The notes: generated by a model not told the origin, from the sequence alone. A stretch of DNA of 64,000 bases from an uncultured Prevotellaceae bacterium (GCA_902780635.1 CACZGH010000017.1:1-64000); one strand, 5' to 3'; counted from the stretch's first letter, positions 17,053-24,395 are shown. Program-made: numbers and translations.

Positions 17053-17376
17053 ATGGAGAATATCAAAGACTATCAGCAGTATCTCAGAGGATACGACTAC
17101 ACGGGTAAGATTCCCGTTATCATCGATTTCTATGCCACATGGTGTGGCCCCTGCCGAGGCATGGCACCCTTATTGAAACGGCTGGCACAAGACTATGAGG
17201 GCCGTGTCAAAGTACTCAAGGTGGACGTGGACAAAAACCAGGCCCTGGCCATGGCTGCACGCATCCAGTCCATCCCGACACTCTTCTTCATCACCAAGGA
17301 CGGCGATATCAAGCGGCAAGTCGGCGCACTCCCCTATCAGGAACTCATAAGACTGGCAGAAAGGATCATGGATTGA
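17053..17376 (+). CDS. trxA: Thioredoxin
   Basis: This 107-residue thioredoxin has the canonical active site WCGPC (Cys31 and Cys34) and the cis-proline motif SIPT. It has no signal peptide, so it acts in the cytoplasm as a disulfide reductant. It follows the Fe-S membrane protein by 10 bp and almost certainly shares its OxyR-proximal promoter. It may be a second, stress-linked thioredoxin rather than the housekeeping copy. Confidence 0.93.
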   Translation: MENIKDYQQYLRGYDYTGKIPVIIDFYATWCGPCRGMAPLLKRLAQDYEGRVKVLKVDVDKNQALAMAARIQSIPTLFFITKDGDIKRQVGALPYQELIRLAERIMD

Positions 17377-17502
17377 TAGAGACTCCTCTACGCTCAAAAA
17401 CCTATGGAATCATCAACTCATTGATAACGCAAAATAATGTGTTTTTTTGATTTCTATTTCATAAAAAGATAACTGTTTTTTCATGAATAGTCAAAAATAA
17501 AC

Positions 17503-17510
17503 TAACTTTG
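17503..17510 (+). promoter_or_regulatory. -7 promoter element
   Basis: TAACTTTG matches the Bacteroidetes consensus and lies 95 bp upstream of the hypothetical membrane protein start at 17605. No coding sequence is seen between the thioredoxin stop and this box. Confidence 0.6.
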
Positions 17511-17604
17511 CATCCAACATCCCTTCCGCATCAACTACCAATAAGCTGGGGCTCATCTATTCTATAGGTCCTTCATCTAACTTCAATCACTTTTTGTAGA
17601 GGAA

Positions 17605-18495
17605 ATGATATCAGAAGAAAGAAAAACAGTTGTTTTCACGATACTTGGCAAGACCTTGTTGTATATCGTGGCTGTCGCCATGGCGTTTGCTCTCATCATA
17701 TTGGCTTGGGAGAAGTACGACTGGCTGCCCTTTGTCAAAACTATCATACGCGGAGTGGTCATCCCTATTTTGCTTGGCGGTTTGTTGGTGTTTCTTCTAC
17801 GTCATGAAGTTGGTGCCCTTAAAGATAAATGGAAACCATTCGTTCAGTTTGTCATTTTTCTTACCGGCACATTGGTGTTTGTCAATGCTGGGATAATTGT
17901 ACAAGAAGCGTGTGCCAAGGTAATGAAGGTGGACATTATCACTGAACTGCCAAATGAGGAAATCAAGCGGATGGACTATCTTCAAGTAGAAAGGGTGGAA
18001 CCCGATACTAACTCATGCAACTATCTCCTTGACGATGCCCTCATACCCGGCAGAGGAGGTCGGATGATGAAACTTTTGCTTTATCAGGTCTGTCCGCTTA
18101 AAGACAAGAAAGGGGTGTTCGTTTGCACGCGTACGAAAGAGACACATCACGCAATGTGGGCATCCCAAAGTAAATTGGAACAATGGAAAAAGGATTTCGT
18201 CGACCGGGAGAAAGGCTCTATCAAAAAGGTGGCTCTCTCTGCTCATTTCTTCAAGGTTCTACACCCAAGTGACGACTTCGAACCATACCAAACTATTGCT
18301 GCCAACTGCACCACTCACCATGGAACTATCAGTCCAGAGGACTTTGTTCTGCTGCAAATCTGTCAACCTGATACCATCAAAGGATGGGAGGACAATGTGC
18401 TCTATATCTTCTGCTCTTTGCTTGTGGGCTTTTCTGTGCTGGCCATAACACTAATGGGCAAAGGGGTATTGAATGAAGAGTATAGGGAAAGATAG
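17605..18495 (+). CDS. Hypothetical membrane protein
   Basis: I do not recognise this 296-residue protein. Three hydrophobic segments lie in the first 105 residues (about 13-33, 46-65 and 79-98) and one near the C terminus (about 264-285). They enclose a soluble domain of about 160 residues, containing LDDALIPGRGGRMMK and several histidines and cysteines. It has its own -7 box at 17503 and a separate promoter follows for the next gene. The topology suggests a domain anchored at both ends in the inner membrane; the function is unknown. Confidence 0.8.
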   Translation: MISEERKTVVFTILGKTLLYIVAVAMAFALIILAWEKYDWLPFVKTIIRGVVIPILLGGLLVFLLRHEVGALKDKWKPFVQFVIFLTGTLVFVNAGIIVQEACAKVMKVDIITELPNEEIKRMDYLQVERVEPDTNSCNYLLDDALIPGRGGRMMKLLLYQVCPLKDKKGVFVCTRTKETHHAMWASQSKLEQWKKDFVDREKGSIKKVALSAHFFKVLHPSDDFEPYQTIAANCTTHHGTISPEDFVLLQICQPDTIKGWEDNVLYIFCSLLVGFSVLAITLMGKGVLNEEYRER

Positions 18496-18521
18496 GTGTC
18501 GAGGATGTTCGGGATTTTTTG

Positions 18522-18529
18522 TATTTTTG
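18522..18529 (+). promoter_or_regulatory. -7 promoter element that sets the next start
   Basis: TATTTTTG lies 22 bp before the ATG at 18552. An in-frame ATG at 18519 would fall upstream of the transcript, so 18552 is the better start. Confidence 0.65.
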
Positions 18530-18551
18530 CATTCACTTATATTCAATAAAA

Positions 18552-19082
18552 ATGGAACAATTTGAAAAACAACTGCATAATGACCTGCATCAGTTCCTTG
18601 TCAGCATGAAGGAAGTGGATGAACGGTTGCCAGAATGCCCAGACGTGGAGGAGAAATGGGAGGAGATAGCCAAGGCCTACATCCCAGATGGAATCAGGGA
18701 ATTCAACGACTTCCCTTCAGCCAGTCTCGGATGGATGATGTACATCGGAATGGCCGTCGCTAGATTCTGGGATACGGAGTGGGAAATCTACTCGAAAATA
18801 GAAAATCTTTATGCCTACATGCGGAACAAACGAGGCTACGACAGCATGGACGAGTATATCCGTGAGGAAGTGCTGCTTCTGAGCGGTATGGACTACACCG
18901 TACTCGAGAAAATTGTCGGCGAGTGCGCCTCCCGCGTCTACAACGCCTTGCGCCACCAGAACATCGAACCTGGCACAAGAGATGCGTTCAACGCATACGT
19001 CGCCTGCCTGCACCAGCTCTATCTGATGGGAGCAGCCATGCAACTGAAACGGATGGGCTACCATATGACCAAAATGAACTGA
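18552..19082 (+). CDS. Hypothetical cytosolic protein
   Basis: This 176-residue, mostly helical protein has no signal peptide or membrane segment. It contains FPSASLGWMMYIGMAVARFWD and a C-terminal helical stretch with HQLYLMGAAMQLKRMGYHMTK. It resembles small conserved hypothetical proteins of Bacteroidales, but I cannot assign a family. Translation is placed at 18552 because a promoter -7 box covers 18522-18529. The next gene remnant begins 49 bp downstream. Confidence 0.8.
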   Translation: MEQFEKQLHNDLHQFLVSMKEVDERLPECPDVEEKWEEIAKAYIPDGIREFNDFPSASLGWMMYIGMAVARFWDTEWEIYSKIENLYAYMRNKRGYDSMDEYIREEVLLLSGMDYTVLEKIVGECASRVYNALRHQNIEPGTRDAFNAYVACLHQLYLMGAAMQLKRMGYHMTKMN

Positions 19083-19131
19083 GCATACCATAAAGAACAA
19101 CAGAAAAAAGGACTAAAGAAATTCTTGGGAT

Positions 19132-19371
19132 ATGATCAATAAACTTCTCTCATTATGCGCCATGAGCCTGATAACGGCTATCGCATGGGGCCAGAGCCCC
19201 ACCATCAAAGTGGAGGGTGGACTGGTACAGGGAGTCACCTCCGCATCAAGTGAGGTAACAGTGTTCCGAGGCATTCCTTATGCGGCACCTCCAGTGGGCA
19301 AGCCTGGCCATGTAGACTGGTACACATTCACACTAGCCAACCCCTATGTCATGACATTCAATATCAAATAG
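19132..19371 (+). pseudogene. Carboxylesterase type B remnant with large internal deletion
   Basis: The 79-codon frame starts with a signal peptide (ending near AWGQSP) and the typical esterase start VEGGLVQGV...VFRGIPYAAPPVGKP. It then jumps at about codon 59 to HVDWYTFTLANPYVMTFNIK, which looks like the last 20 residues of the same family. A complete carboxylesterase is about 500 residues, so over 400 codons including the catalytic serine, acid and histidine are missing. The frame stays open across the junction, but no enzyme activity is possible. Confidence 0.8.
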
Positions 19372-19541
19372 AATGATGCCTTGAGATATTCCTCCAAATA
19401 TTTCTCAAAACCACTCTGTTATGAGTTAAGTGAGCGACAAATTTTGAGGGCATCATGCCGATTTGTCGCAACAAGAATGCCATGTCGCAACGTTTAGATA
19501 TGAAATAACCAGAAAAATTTTCATGCCGCTAAATCTCGCCT

Positions 19542-19549
19542 TATCTTTG
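19542..19549 (+). promoter_or_regulatory. -7 promoter element of a short transcript
   Basis: TATCTTTG matches the consensus. The next strong hairpin terminator is at 19670-19706, so a transcript of about 150-160 nt is predicted. Confidence 0.55.
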
Positions 19550-19555
19550 CAATGT

Positions 19556-19712
19556 CAATAACAGACAAAATGTTTCATAGATATGTTTTAGGTTTAGATT
19601 TAGGTTAATGATTAAAAGTTTGGTTAGTTAGTTTTTATTGGTAAAAAAAGAATCATAGCGATGATTGACAAGACAGCCTCCACGCGATGAGCATGGAGGC
19701 TGTCTTGGTTTT
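19556..19712 (+). ncRNA. Candidate small RNA or abortive leader transcript
   Basis: A -7 box at 19542 and a 13-bp terminator hairpin at 19670-19706 bound a short transcript with no normal gene. The only frame near its 5' end is at 19570, encoding MFHRYVLGLDLG and then a stop. That peptide resembles the first residues of RNase H/actin-fold proteins such as Cas9 or FGGY sugar kinases. It could be a small RNA, a leader-peptide attenuator left without its operon, or the 5' scar of a deleted gene. The rest of the 19372-19908 gap holds nothing recognisable. Confidence 0.4.
19670..19706 (+). terminator. Strong intrinsic terminator
   Basis: AAGACAGCCTCCA and TGGAGGCTGTCTT form a perfect 13-bp stem around an 11-nt loop, followed by ggtttttc. 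Confidence 0.8.
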
Positions 19713-19761
19713 TCACGTTGAATGATTGGTAATACTTTTTTATAAAGTTAACATATAAATA

Positions 19762-19793
19762 TTTGGAAGATTGAAATAGAAATGATAACTTTG
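19762..19793 (+). promoter_or_regulatory. Complete -33/-7 promoter
   Basis: TTTG at 19762-19765, a 20-bp spacer and TAACTTTG at 19786-19793 form a near-ideal Bacteroidetes promoter. The predicted transcript runs into the 61-residue basic protein gene at 19909. Confidence 0.75.
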
Positions 19794-19908
19794 CGTGAAA
19801 ATCACACAACAAATTAACTCGCCATCTTTCTATTATCTGATAAAAGCCATCATTTATGGTTACATGACCATCTATATACTACAATAAAACAAGAAAAAGA
19901 AGGAGAAA

Positions 19909-20094
19909 ATGAAGAGAAAGAAGAAAAGTAACATGACCAAGGCCACCACGATGGATGCCATCAAGGCTATGCGGCGCGGTGGTCGTGAAGCCGACAGGGA
20001 ACTGTTTGGCCCGGGCTTCCATTCCTTTGACCGGCTTCACAAGTCGAAGAAGACCTATACACGGAAGACAAAGCACCGACAAATAGAAGAGTAG
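19909..20094 (+). CDS. Small basic conserved hypothetical protein
   Basis: This 61-residue protein is very rich in lysine and arginine (KRKKK near the N terminus, KSKKTYTRKTKHR near the C terminus). The middle segment is DAIKAMRRGGREADRELFGPG. Short proteins ending in a KSKKTYxRKxKH-like motif are common in Bacteroidales and often unannotated. A near-ideal promoter lies 115 bp upstream. The stop codon is embedded in a perfect 10-bp hairpin. The charge suggests binding of nucleic acid or the ribosome, which is inference only. Confidence 0.7.
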   Translation: MKRKKKSNMTKATTMDAIKAMRRGGREADRELFGPGFHSFDRLHKSKKTYTRKTKHRQIEE

Positions 20095-20110
20095 TCTACC
20101 CTACTCTTCT
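20085..20110 (+). repeat. Perfect 10-bp hairpin overlapping the stop codon
   Basis: AGAAGAGTAG at 20085-20094 pairs exactly with CTACTCTTCT at 20101-20110, with a 6-nt loop. No T-run follows, so it may stabilise the 3' end of the small basic protein mRNA rather than terminate it. Confidence 0.55.
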
Positions 20111-20195
20111 CAACAGCACTAAGTCACCATCAGATTAGACTCAATAATAACATGATGCCACATCTTTTTCGGCGTTTGTTGTAGTAATATAGAGT

Positions 20196-20795
20196 TTACT
20201 GGTTTTCAGATTTATGAATGTATGCTGTGTTCCATATCTCTCTACCTTTTCTCAATACCGCCAACAGAGATCCCAGTTCCAAGTCTGGCCCCTTGACATG
20301 GACATCATACTTGTAACAATATTTGCTATACCACTTGACAGGAACTGTTCTGAAGCCATTCTTCAGATAAAACATTTTCTTTCGGACACAATCGGACAAC
20401 TGTTCGCTGTCGCTCATCGCCACATCACTGAGCAGCACATAAGTGCGGTCGGGATCTTTACAGATATACTGTAACAGCAAGGAACCGAATCCTTTTCCTC
20501 TATGCGCCTCACTGATTTGAAGACAAGTGATGTAAGTAGCCTGAAAGAAATCAAACGTGATGACATAGCCCATCAATTGCCCTTCCATTGCGATGGCCAG
20601 CAGCCTTGGGGATGAACTTTGTGTATCCTCACCATATAGAAGACTCCACAACGTTTTGGCATTAGTACCATTCTCCTCAAATTCATTTTCTATGGCTTTG
20701 TAGAACTTGTCAAGGGCGGAGATAAGGGTCCAGTTCTCAGGTTCTTCGTACTCGTTGTCGTAATCGAGGGCAATGTAATCAAAATCGTCTAACAT
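20196..20795 (-). CDS. GNAT-family N-acetyltransferase
   Basis: This is a 199-residue protein when translated from the ATG at 20795 (MLDDFDYIALDY); the longer frame from 20867 adds a poorly conserved extension. The acetyl-CoA-binding motif appears as ITCLQISEAHRGKGFGSLLLQYI, with the R/QxxGxG/A pattern in HRGKGFGS. The acceptor substrate is unknown. A -7 box on the same strand at 20972-20979 suggests a leader of about 170 nt that also contains a 21-codon frame. Confidence 0.82.
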   Translation of the reverse strand: MLDDFDYIALDYDNEYEEPENWTLISALDKFYKAIENEFEENGTNAKTLWSLLYGEDTQSSSPRLLAIAMEGQLMGYVITFDFFQATYITCLQISEAHRGKGFGSLLLQYICKDPDRTYVLLSDVAMSDSEQLSDCVRKKMFYLKNGFRTVPVKWYSKYCYKYDVHVKGPDLELGSLLAVLRKGREIWNTAYIHKSENQ

Positions 20796-20889
20796 GCGTT
20801 TCCTTTTTATGGGAAAATGATATGATATTTGAACAAAATAATTTAGAGAGTCTTTTCGGTGACACACCGAAAGTCAGTTCTTTATAAGC

Positions 20890-20955
20890 TCAACAGCGGT
20901 TGATGGTTTTCTCTGGGTGTTTCAGTAAGACAAAGAGCGCACCTACAATCCACAT
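20890..20955 (-). CDS. Candidate 21-residue membrane micropeptide
   Basis: Minus-strand ATG at 20953-20955 opens a 21-codon frame beginning MWIVGALFVLLKHPEKT and ending INRC. The first 12 residues could form a short membrane helix followed by a basic tail. It starts only 17 bp after a -7 box (TACCTTTG, 20972-20979), so it would be the first frame on that transcript, upstream of the GNAT gene. It could be a real micropeptide, an upstream regulatory frame, or chance. Confidence 0.3.
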   Translation of the reverse strand: MWIVGALFVLLKHPEKTINRC

Positions 20956-20971
20956 GATCGTAATTGCGATG

Positions 20972-20979
20972 CAAAGGTA
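20972..20979 (-). promoter_or_regulatory. -7 promoter element upstream of the micropeptide and GNAT gene
   Basis: Minus strand TACCTTTG matches TAnnTTTG. Apart from this box, the micropeptide frame and the MerR promoters, the 20796-21184 gap holds nothing recognisable. Confidence 0.5.
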
Positions 20980-21046
20980 TGTCAAAGATATGATTTGTGT
21001 TGTTTTAATATAGGTATAACTGCTCCCCATTTTTCGGACAATATGT

Positions 21047-21155
21047 TTTGCATGTATGACGAAAAATGCTATCTTTGCGGTAATAGAAGAATGTTAAATC
21101 CATGTTAAAAACCATTTTCCTCTTGACTCGTCCCTTGGGGCATGCATTATTTTTG
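21047..21155 (+). promoter_or_regulatory. Tandem promoters and MerR-type site
   Basis: An upstream promoter has TTTG at 21047-21050, a 19-bp spacer and TATCTTTG at 21070-21077. A second -7 box, TATTTTTG, is at 21148-21155. Nineteen bp before the second box is TTGACT (21123-21128), and the intervening cgtcccttggggcatg contains a short CCC-TT-GGG dyad. The overlong spacer with a dyad is the arrangement MerR-family activators use, so self-regulation is likely. Confidence 0.55.
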
Positions 21156-21184
21156 CAGTCGCTTAGCAATAACATCGTACGATA

Positions 21185-22009
21185 ATGAGTAATAAAACGA
21201 AACTAAAAATTGGAGAGTTCTCACAGTTGATGCAGGTCACTGTAAAGACCTTGCGCCACTATGAGCAGAAGGGACTGCTGATGCCTGACGAGGTGGACGA
21301 GTGGACGGGCTACCGTTATTACAGCATCAACCAGATGCAGCGGTTGCAAAACATCCGCGACCTGCAACGACTCGGCTTCACACTGGATGAAATCAAGGAT
21401 TTGTTTGAGGACAACTCGCATATTCCAAGCATCCGCCAACTGACTGAGAAAATAAAGGAAACGGAGGCGCAACTGCGACAACTGATTGCCCGCCGCAACC
21501 GACTGCTCGACTGGAGGAACGCCCGCAAAGAAATGAAGACTATGGAAAAATTCAGCATTCAGTCATTGCCCGAAATCATCGTGGCAAGTCATCGTGAAGT
21601 CATCCCTGACTTCGCCGCCATCGGTCAGATGTGCGTGGAGAAAATCGCCCCTGAAATGCATCGGCTCGGATGCAAGTGCCCACCTCCAGGATACTGCTTC
21701 ACCATCGAACACAACAAGGAATACACCCCTACGGACATCGACATCGAGTATTGCGAACAAGTGGAGGAAATGGGCGAAGACAGCGCCATCATCCAATTCA
21801 AGCGTCTGCCAGCCGTGCCAAAGGCTCTCTGCATGAAGCATGTTGGCCCATACGAACGCTTCTACGAATCGTTTGTCGAAGCCTTCCGCTACATTGAGGA
21901 GCAGGGTTATAAAGTGGCAGGGTTGCACCGCACTTGTTACATCGACGGTGTCTGGAACCAGGAGGATCCGGAGAAGTGGCTGTCGGTCATTCAGATACCT
22001 ATAGAATGA
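21185..22009 (+). CDS. MerR-family regulator with GyrI-like effector domain
   Basis: This 274-residue protein has an N-terminal MerR winged helix (KIGEFSQLMQVTVKTLRHYE, residues about 7-26, and GYRYYSINQMQRLQNI). A coiled dimerisation helix (about 80-120) follows, then a C-terminal GyrI/AraC-effector-like ligand domain containing KHVGPYERFYESFVEAF. This is the BmrR/TipA architecture, which binds lipophilic or cationic drugs. The stop overlaps the start of a GNAT fragment by 4 bp. No efflux pump is adjacent. Confidence 0.9.
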   Translation: MSNKTKLKIGEFSQLMQVTVKTLRHYEQKGLLMPDEVDEWTGYRYYSINQMQRLQNIRDLQRLGFTLDEIKDLFEDNSHIPSIRQLTEKIKETEAQLRQLIARRNRLLDWRNARKEMKTMEKFSIQSLPEIIVASHREVIPDFAAIGQMCVEKIAPEMHRLGCKCPPPGYCFTIEHNKEYTPTDIDIEYCEQVEEMGEDSAIIQFKRLPAVPKALCMKHVGPYERFYESFVEAFRYIEEQGYKVAGLHRTCYIDGVWNQEDPEKWLSVIQIPIE

Positions 22010-22158
22010 GAAACGCCAATGAGAACAGATCAAGCGACACAAGAGGATTTGCCCACAGACTCTATGAACGGTTGGGATTTGAGTACCGAGGCAAACAGCA
22101 TCTCTTTGCCGAGAATACGGGATGGACAGACTTCTATTTCTTTGAGTATAAACAATGA
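22006..22158 (+). pseudogene. C-terminal fragment of a GNAT acetyltransferase
   Basis: A 50-codon frame begins at an ATGA overlap with the MerR gene. From about residue 13 it reads GFAHRLYERLGFEYRG and then ...FYFFEYKQ, typical of the last 35-40 residues of a GNAT enzyme (the LYExxGF motif and final strand). The N-terminal two thirds, including the acetyl-CoA P-loop, is absent. It is probably a deletion remnant that has become translationally coupled to the regulator. Confidence 0.7.
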
Positions 22159-22183
22159 ATAATAAGAAAAAGAGCACACTGAC

Positions 22184-22525
22184 ATGGAAACAATAACGAG
22201 CAATCCACAGCATATAGCAGCATGTGGGCTGTACTGCGGAGCGTGCAGGAAATTCCTCAATGGGAAATGCCCTGGGTGCAAGGAGAACGAAAAAGCATCA
22301 TGGTGCAAGATTAGGAAGTGCTGTCAGGAAAAGGGCTTCCATACCTGCGCAGAGTGCGACAAAGAGGTGAAGGAATGTAAGATTCACAACAACTTCGTCG
22401 GCAAAATCTTTGCATTCTTGTTCAATAGCGACAGGGCGGCCTGCATCCATGATATTCGGGAGCATGGTGAGGAATCCTTTGCTGAGAAAATGGCTGCCAA
22501 CAAGCAGATGACAATAAAGAAATGA
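22184..22525 (+). CDS. DUF3795 cysteine-rich protein
   Basis: This 113-residue protein carries the DUF3795 pattern: ACGLYCGACRKF near residue 14, CPGCKEN, WCKIRKCC, and TCAECDKEVKEC. The eleven or so cysteines in the first 66 residues suggest zinc or Fe-S binding. The function of the family is unknown. The gene lies 25 bp after the GNAT fragment in the MerR transcript direction. Confidence 0.85.
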   Translation: METITSNPQHIAACGLYCGACRKFLNGKCPGCKENEKASWCKIRKCCQEKGFHTCAECDKEVKECKIHNNFVGKIFAFLFNSDRAACIHDIREHGEESFAEKMAANKQMTIKK

Positions 22526-22568
22526 AAGTGAGCATACTGATTCTCTCTGGAATACTATGTTATGACTG

Positions 22569-23273
22569 TTATTCATGATCTGACAGGATGGTGCTGTAGA
22601 TTCTGTTGATGCAACCGAACCAGCGCATCCACTGGCGACTGTTCGGGTTGAGTGTTCCAATTCGGGTCATGTACACCCGCTTGTTTACCTCTATCATCAA
22701 AGACTTGTAGACAAAACCTGTCTCCGGGGAGAGTGAGTTGGAATAGGGCTTGTTGATGGCCACCTTGTAGTTGCTGTTCTCTAACTGCCGCTTCACCAGG
22801 TTGACCAACCGCTCATCATAGGTATCATCGCTATTATGACCAATGCAGATGTCACAGTCATAGAGGTCGGAAGGGAAAGAATGACAGTCTATCAGCAGGC
22901 TGTCAGGTGTCAGTTGACTTCTCACAGCACCCAGATGCTGCCTACGCTGAAGGTATAGGAAGTCCGACTCCTGTTTGGTCAGCATTCCCCTCTTAAAGCC
23001 ACTGAATTGCCGGTATATGATGCCCTGTCCATGGGCTTCCATCGGGTCGTTGTCGAGTCGTTCCGCATCGCATACGAAGCGGGAATATGGGAAAATGATG
23101 CTCGTTACCTTCTCGTTGGAAGTGGCGAAGAGGAAGTCCGTATACCAGTCCGTCCATTTGTTCACGCATTCATTGATGAAATGGGGGTTGCGCGGCCACT
23201 TGCCGTAAGGGCCGAAGATGCCGTTCACACTGGCGTGAGGTATGTGTAGCACGATTTTGTTGATGTTTGTCAT
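22569..23273 (-). CDS. N-formylglutamate amidohydrolase-like protein
   Basis: This 234-residue protein matches the N-formylglutamate amidohydrolase fold. It has the N-terminal HIPHAS motif (residues 11-16), FPYSRFVCDAERL in the middle and LLIDCHSFP near residue 146, which supply probable zinc and catalytic residues. The canonical enzyme acts in histidine degradation, but no hut genes are nearby. It sits 21 bp after a coiled-coil protein of unknown function and is the last gene of a minus-strand accessory operon, so the substrate may differ from N-formylglutamate. Confidence 0.85.
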   Translation of the reverse strand: MTNINKIVLHIPHASVNGIFGPYGKWPRNPHFINECVNKWTDWYTDFLFATSNEKVTSIIFPYSRFVCDAERLDNDPMEAHGQGIIYRQFSGFKRGMLTKQESDFLYLQRRQHLGAVRSQLTPDSLLIDCHSFPSDLYDCDICIGHNSDDTYDERLVNLVKRQLENSNYKVAINKPYSNSLSPETGFVYKSLMIEVNKRVYMTRIGTLNPNSRQWMRWFGCINRIYSTILSDHE

Positions 23274-23294
23274 CTGCCGTGGTTTGGATGCGGA

Positions 23295-24395
23295 TTATGG
23301 GTTTACTCTCTGGTCTACTGCGTCATTTCTATTTCTCAGTTGTTGGGCATAGCCTTCGATGAGCCAAAACGGCTGCACATTATCTGGAAAAACCTTGAGA
23401 ATCTCCCTGTCTTTGTAATCGGTAAGTTCTTGTTCCAACTCTCTGATTAGCTGGTTGATGGCATTGACCTTCCGCTCATAGTCTTGGCTGTTGTAATCTC
23501 CACGTCGGAGCGCCATTTTCAGGTCACGTTTCTGTTGGAGGAGGTGTTCAACCTCAGAGATGATACGTTTCTCCAAGTCCTTGTATTTGTCGTAGAAGTG
23601 AAGGACGCGCTCATCATACAGTGCCTTTTCCAATTCCTTGATGCTATGTTTCTGTTTCTCGTTGCGGATCATCAGGTCATGAAGCAGTTCATTGAGAGCA
23701 GTAATCTCGCATAACTGCATTTGTTCGTTGATGGTGTGCGCATAGTCATGGTCACCCTCATCTTCGTGGTCGAGGATGTCGAGCACCTGTCGGAGCGAAT
23801 ATGCCTGGTATTTCTGCTTGGCGGACTTGTAGGTGTTGTTGATGTGGACGAAGGAATCCCGGTAGTCCTTGAAAGGCCGGAGTTCCACGTTCTTGGTGCT
23901 GCCATCATCATGCACCACACCACAGATGTTGTGGCCGCTCAGGCTGCTTCCCGACAACTTGTACAGCAATCCGCGCCTACCTTTCTTATCCGAAAACCTA
24001 GCCCCAGCACAAGTCTCCCACCACTGTAGGTATATGCCCAGTGTGGGATCTTCGAAGCCCGATGTTCCCGAAATGGACATGCCGCTTTGGATGGGCACTG
24101 GACACAGAAACATTCTGCTGTCCGTCAGGATACGCTCCTTGTGGGCGAGAAAGAAGAATGCATTTTTGATGAACCGCTCCTTGTCCGCCGCCCTTTCCTT
24201 GTCAGTTCTGGTGGGTTTCATGCCAAGTGGCTGTTGGCCATTATCCTCGTGTAATGCTGAACGATTGAGTGCAACGTCGGCCCGTGGGTAGCAGTCCACC
24301 ACTCTGCCGTCGAGCAAAATGATTTTTCCCTCGGGGAATCCATTCAACATATTTTCATTCTTATCTACTGATATTTCCATTTCTTTTCTGCCCAA
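23295..24395 (-). CDS. Unknown protein with C-terminal coiled coil
   Basis: I do not recognise this 366-residue protein. The N-terminal half (about residues 20-200) looks globular, with VVDCYPRADVALN, FLCPVPIQSGMSISG and LSGSSLSGHNICGVVHDDG. Residues about 235-335 are strongly helical and charged (NEKQKHSIKELEKAL, EVEHLLQQKRDLKMALRRGD), predicting a coiled coil. No signal peptide is present. It lies between the metK-like gene and the amidohydrolase gene, 21 bp from the latter, and presumably works with them. An alternative start is the ATG five codons downstream. Confidence 0.75.
   Translation of the reverse strand: MGRKEMEISVDKNENMLNGFPEGKIILLDGRVVDCYPRADVALNRSALHEDNGQQPLGMKPTRTDKERAADKERFIKNAFFFLAHKERILTDSRMFLCPVPIQSGMSISGTSGFEDPTLGIYLQWWETCAGARFSDKKGRRGLLYKLSGSSLSGHNICGVVHDDGSTKNVELRPFKDYRDSFVHINNTYKSAKQKYQAYSLRQVLDILDHEDEGDHDYAHTINEQMQLCEITALNELLHDLMIRNEKQKHSIKELEKALYDERVLHFYDKYKDLEKRIISEVEHLLQQKRDLKMALRRGDYNSQDYERKVNAINQLIRELEQELTDYKDREILKVFPDNVQPFWLIEGYAQQLRNRNDAVDQRVNP

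Noticed and set aside
19372-19541. CRISPR repeats or tracrRNA near the Cas9-like 12-codon frame
   Set aside because: No spaced direct repeats of CRISPR length occur; the few gtcgcaac words are not regularly spaced.
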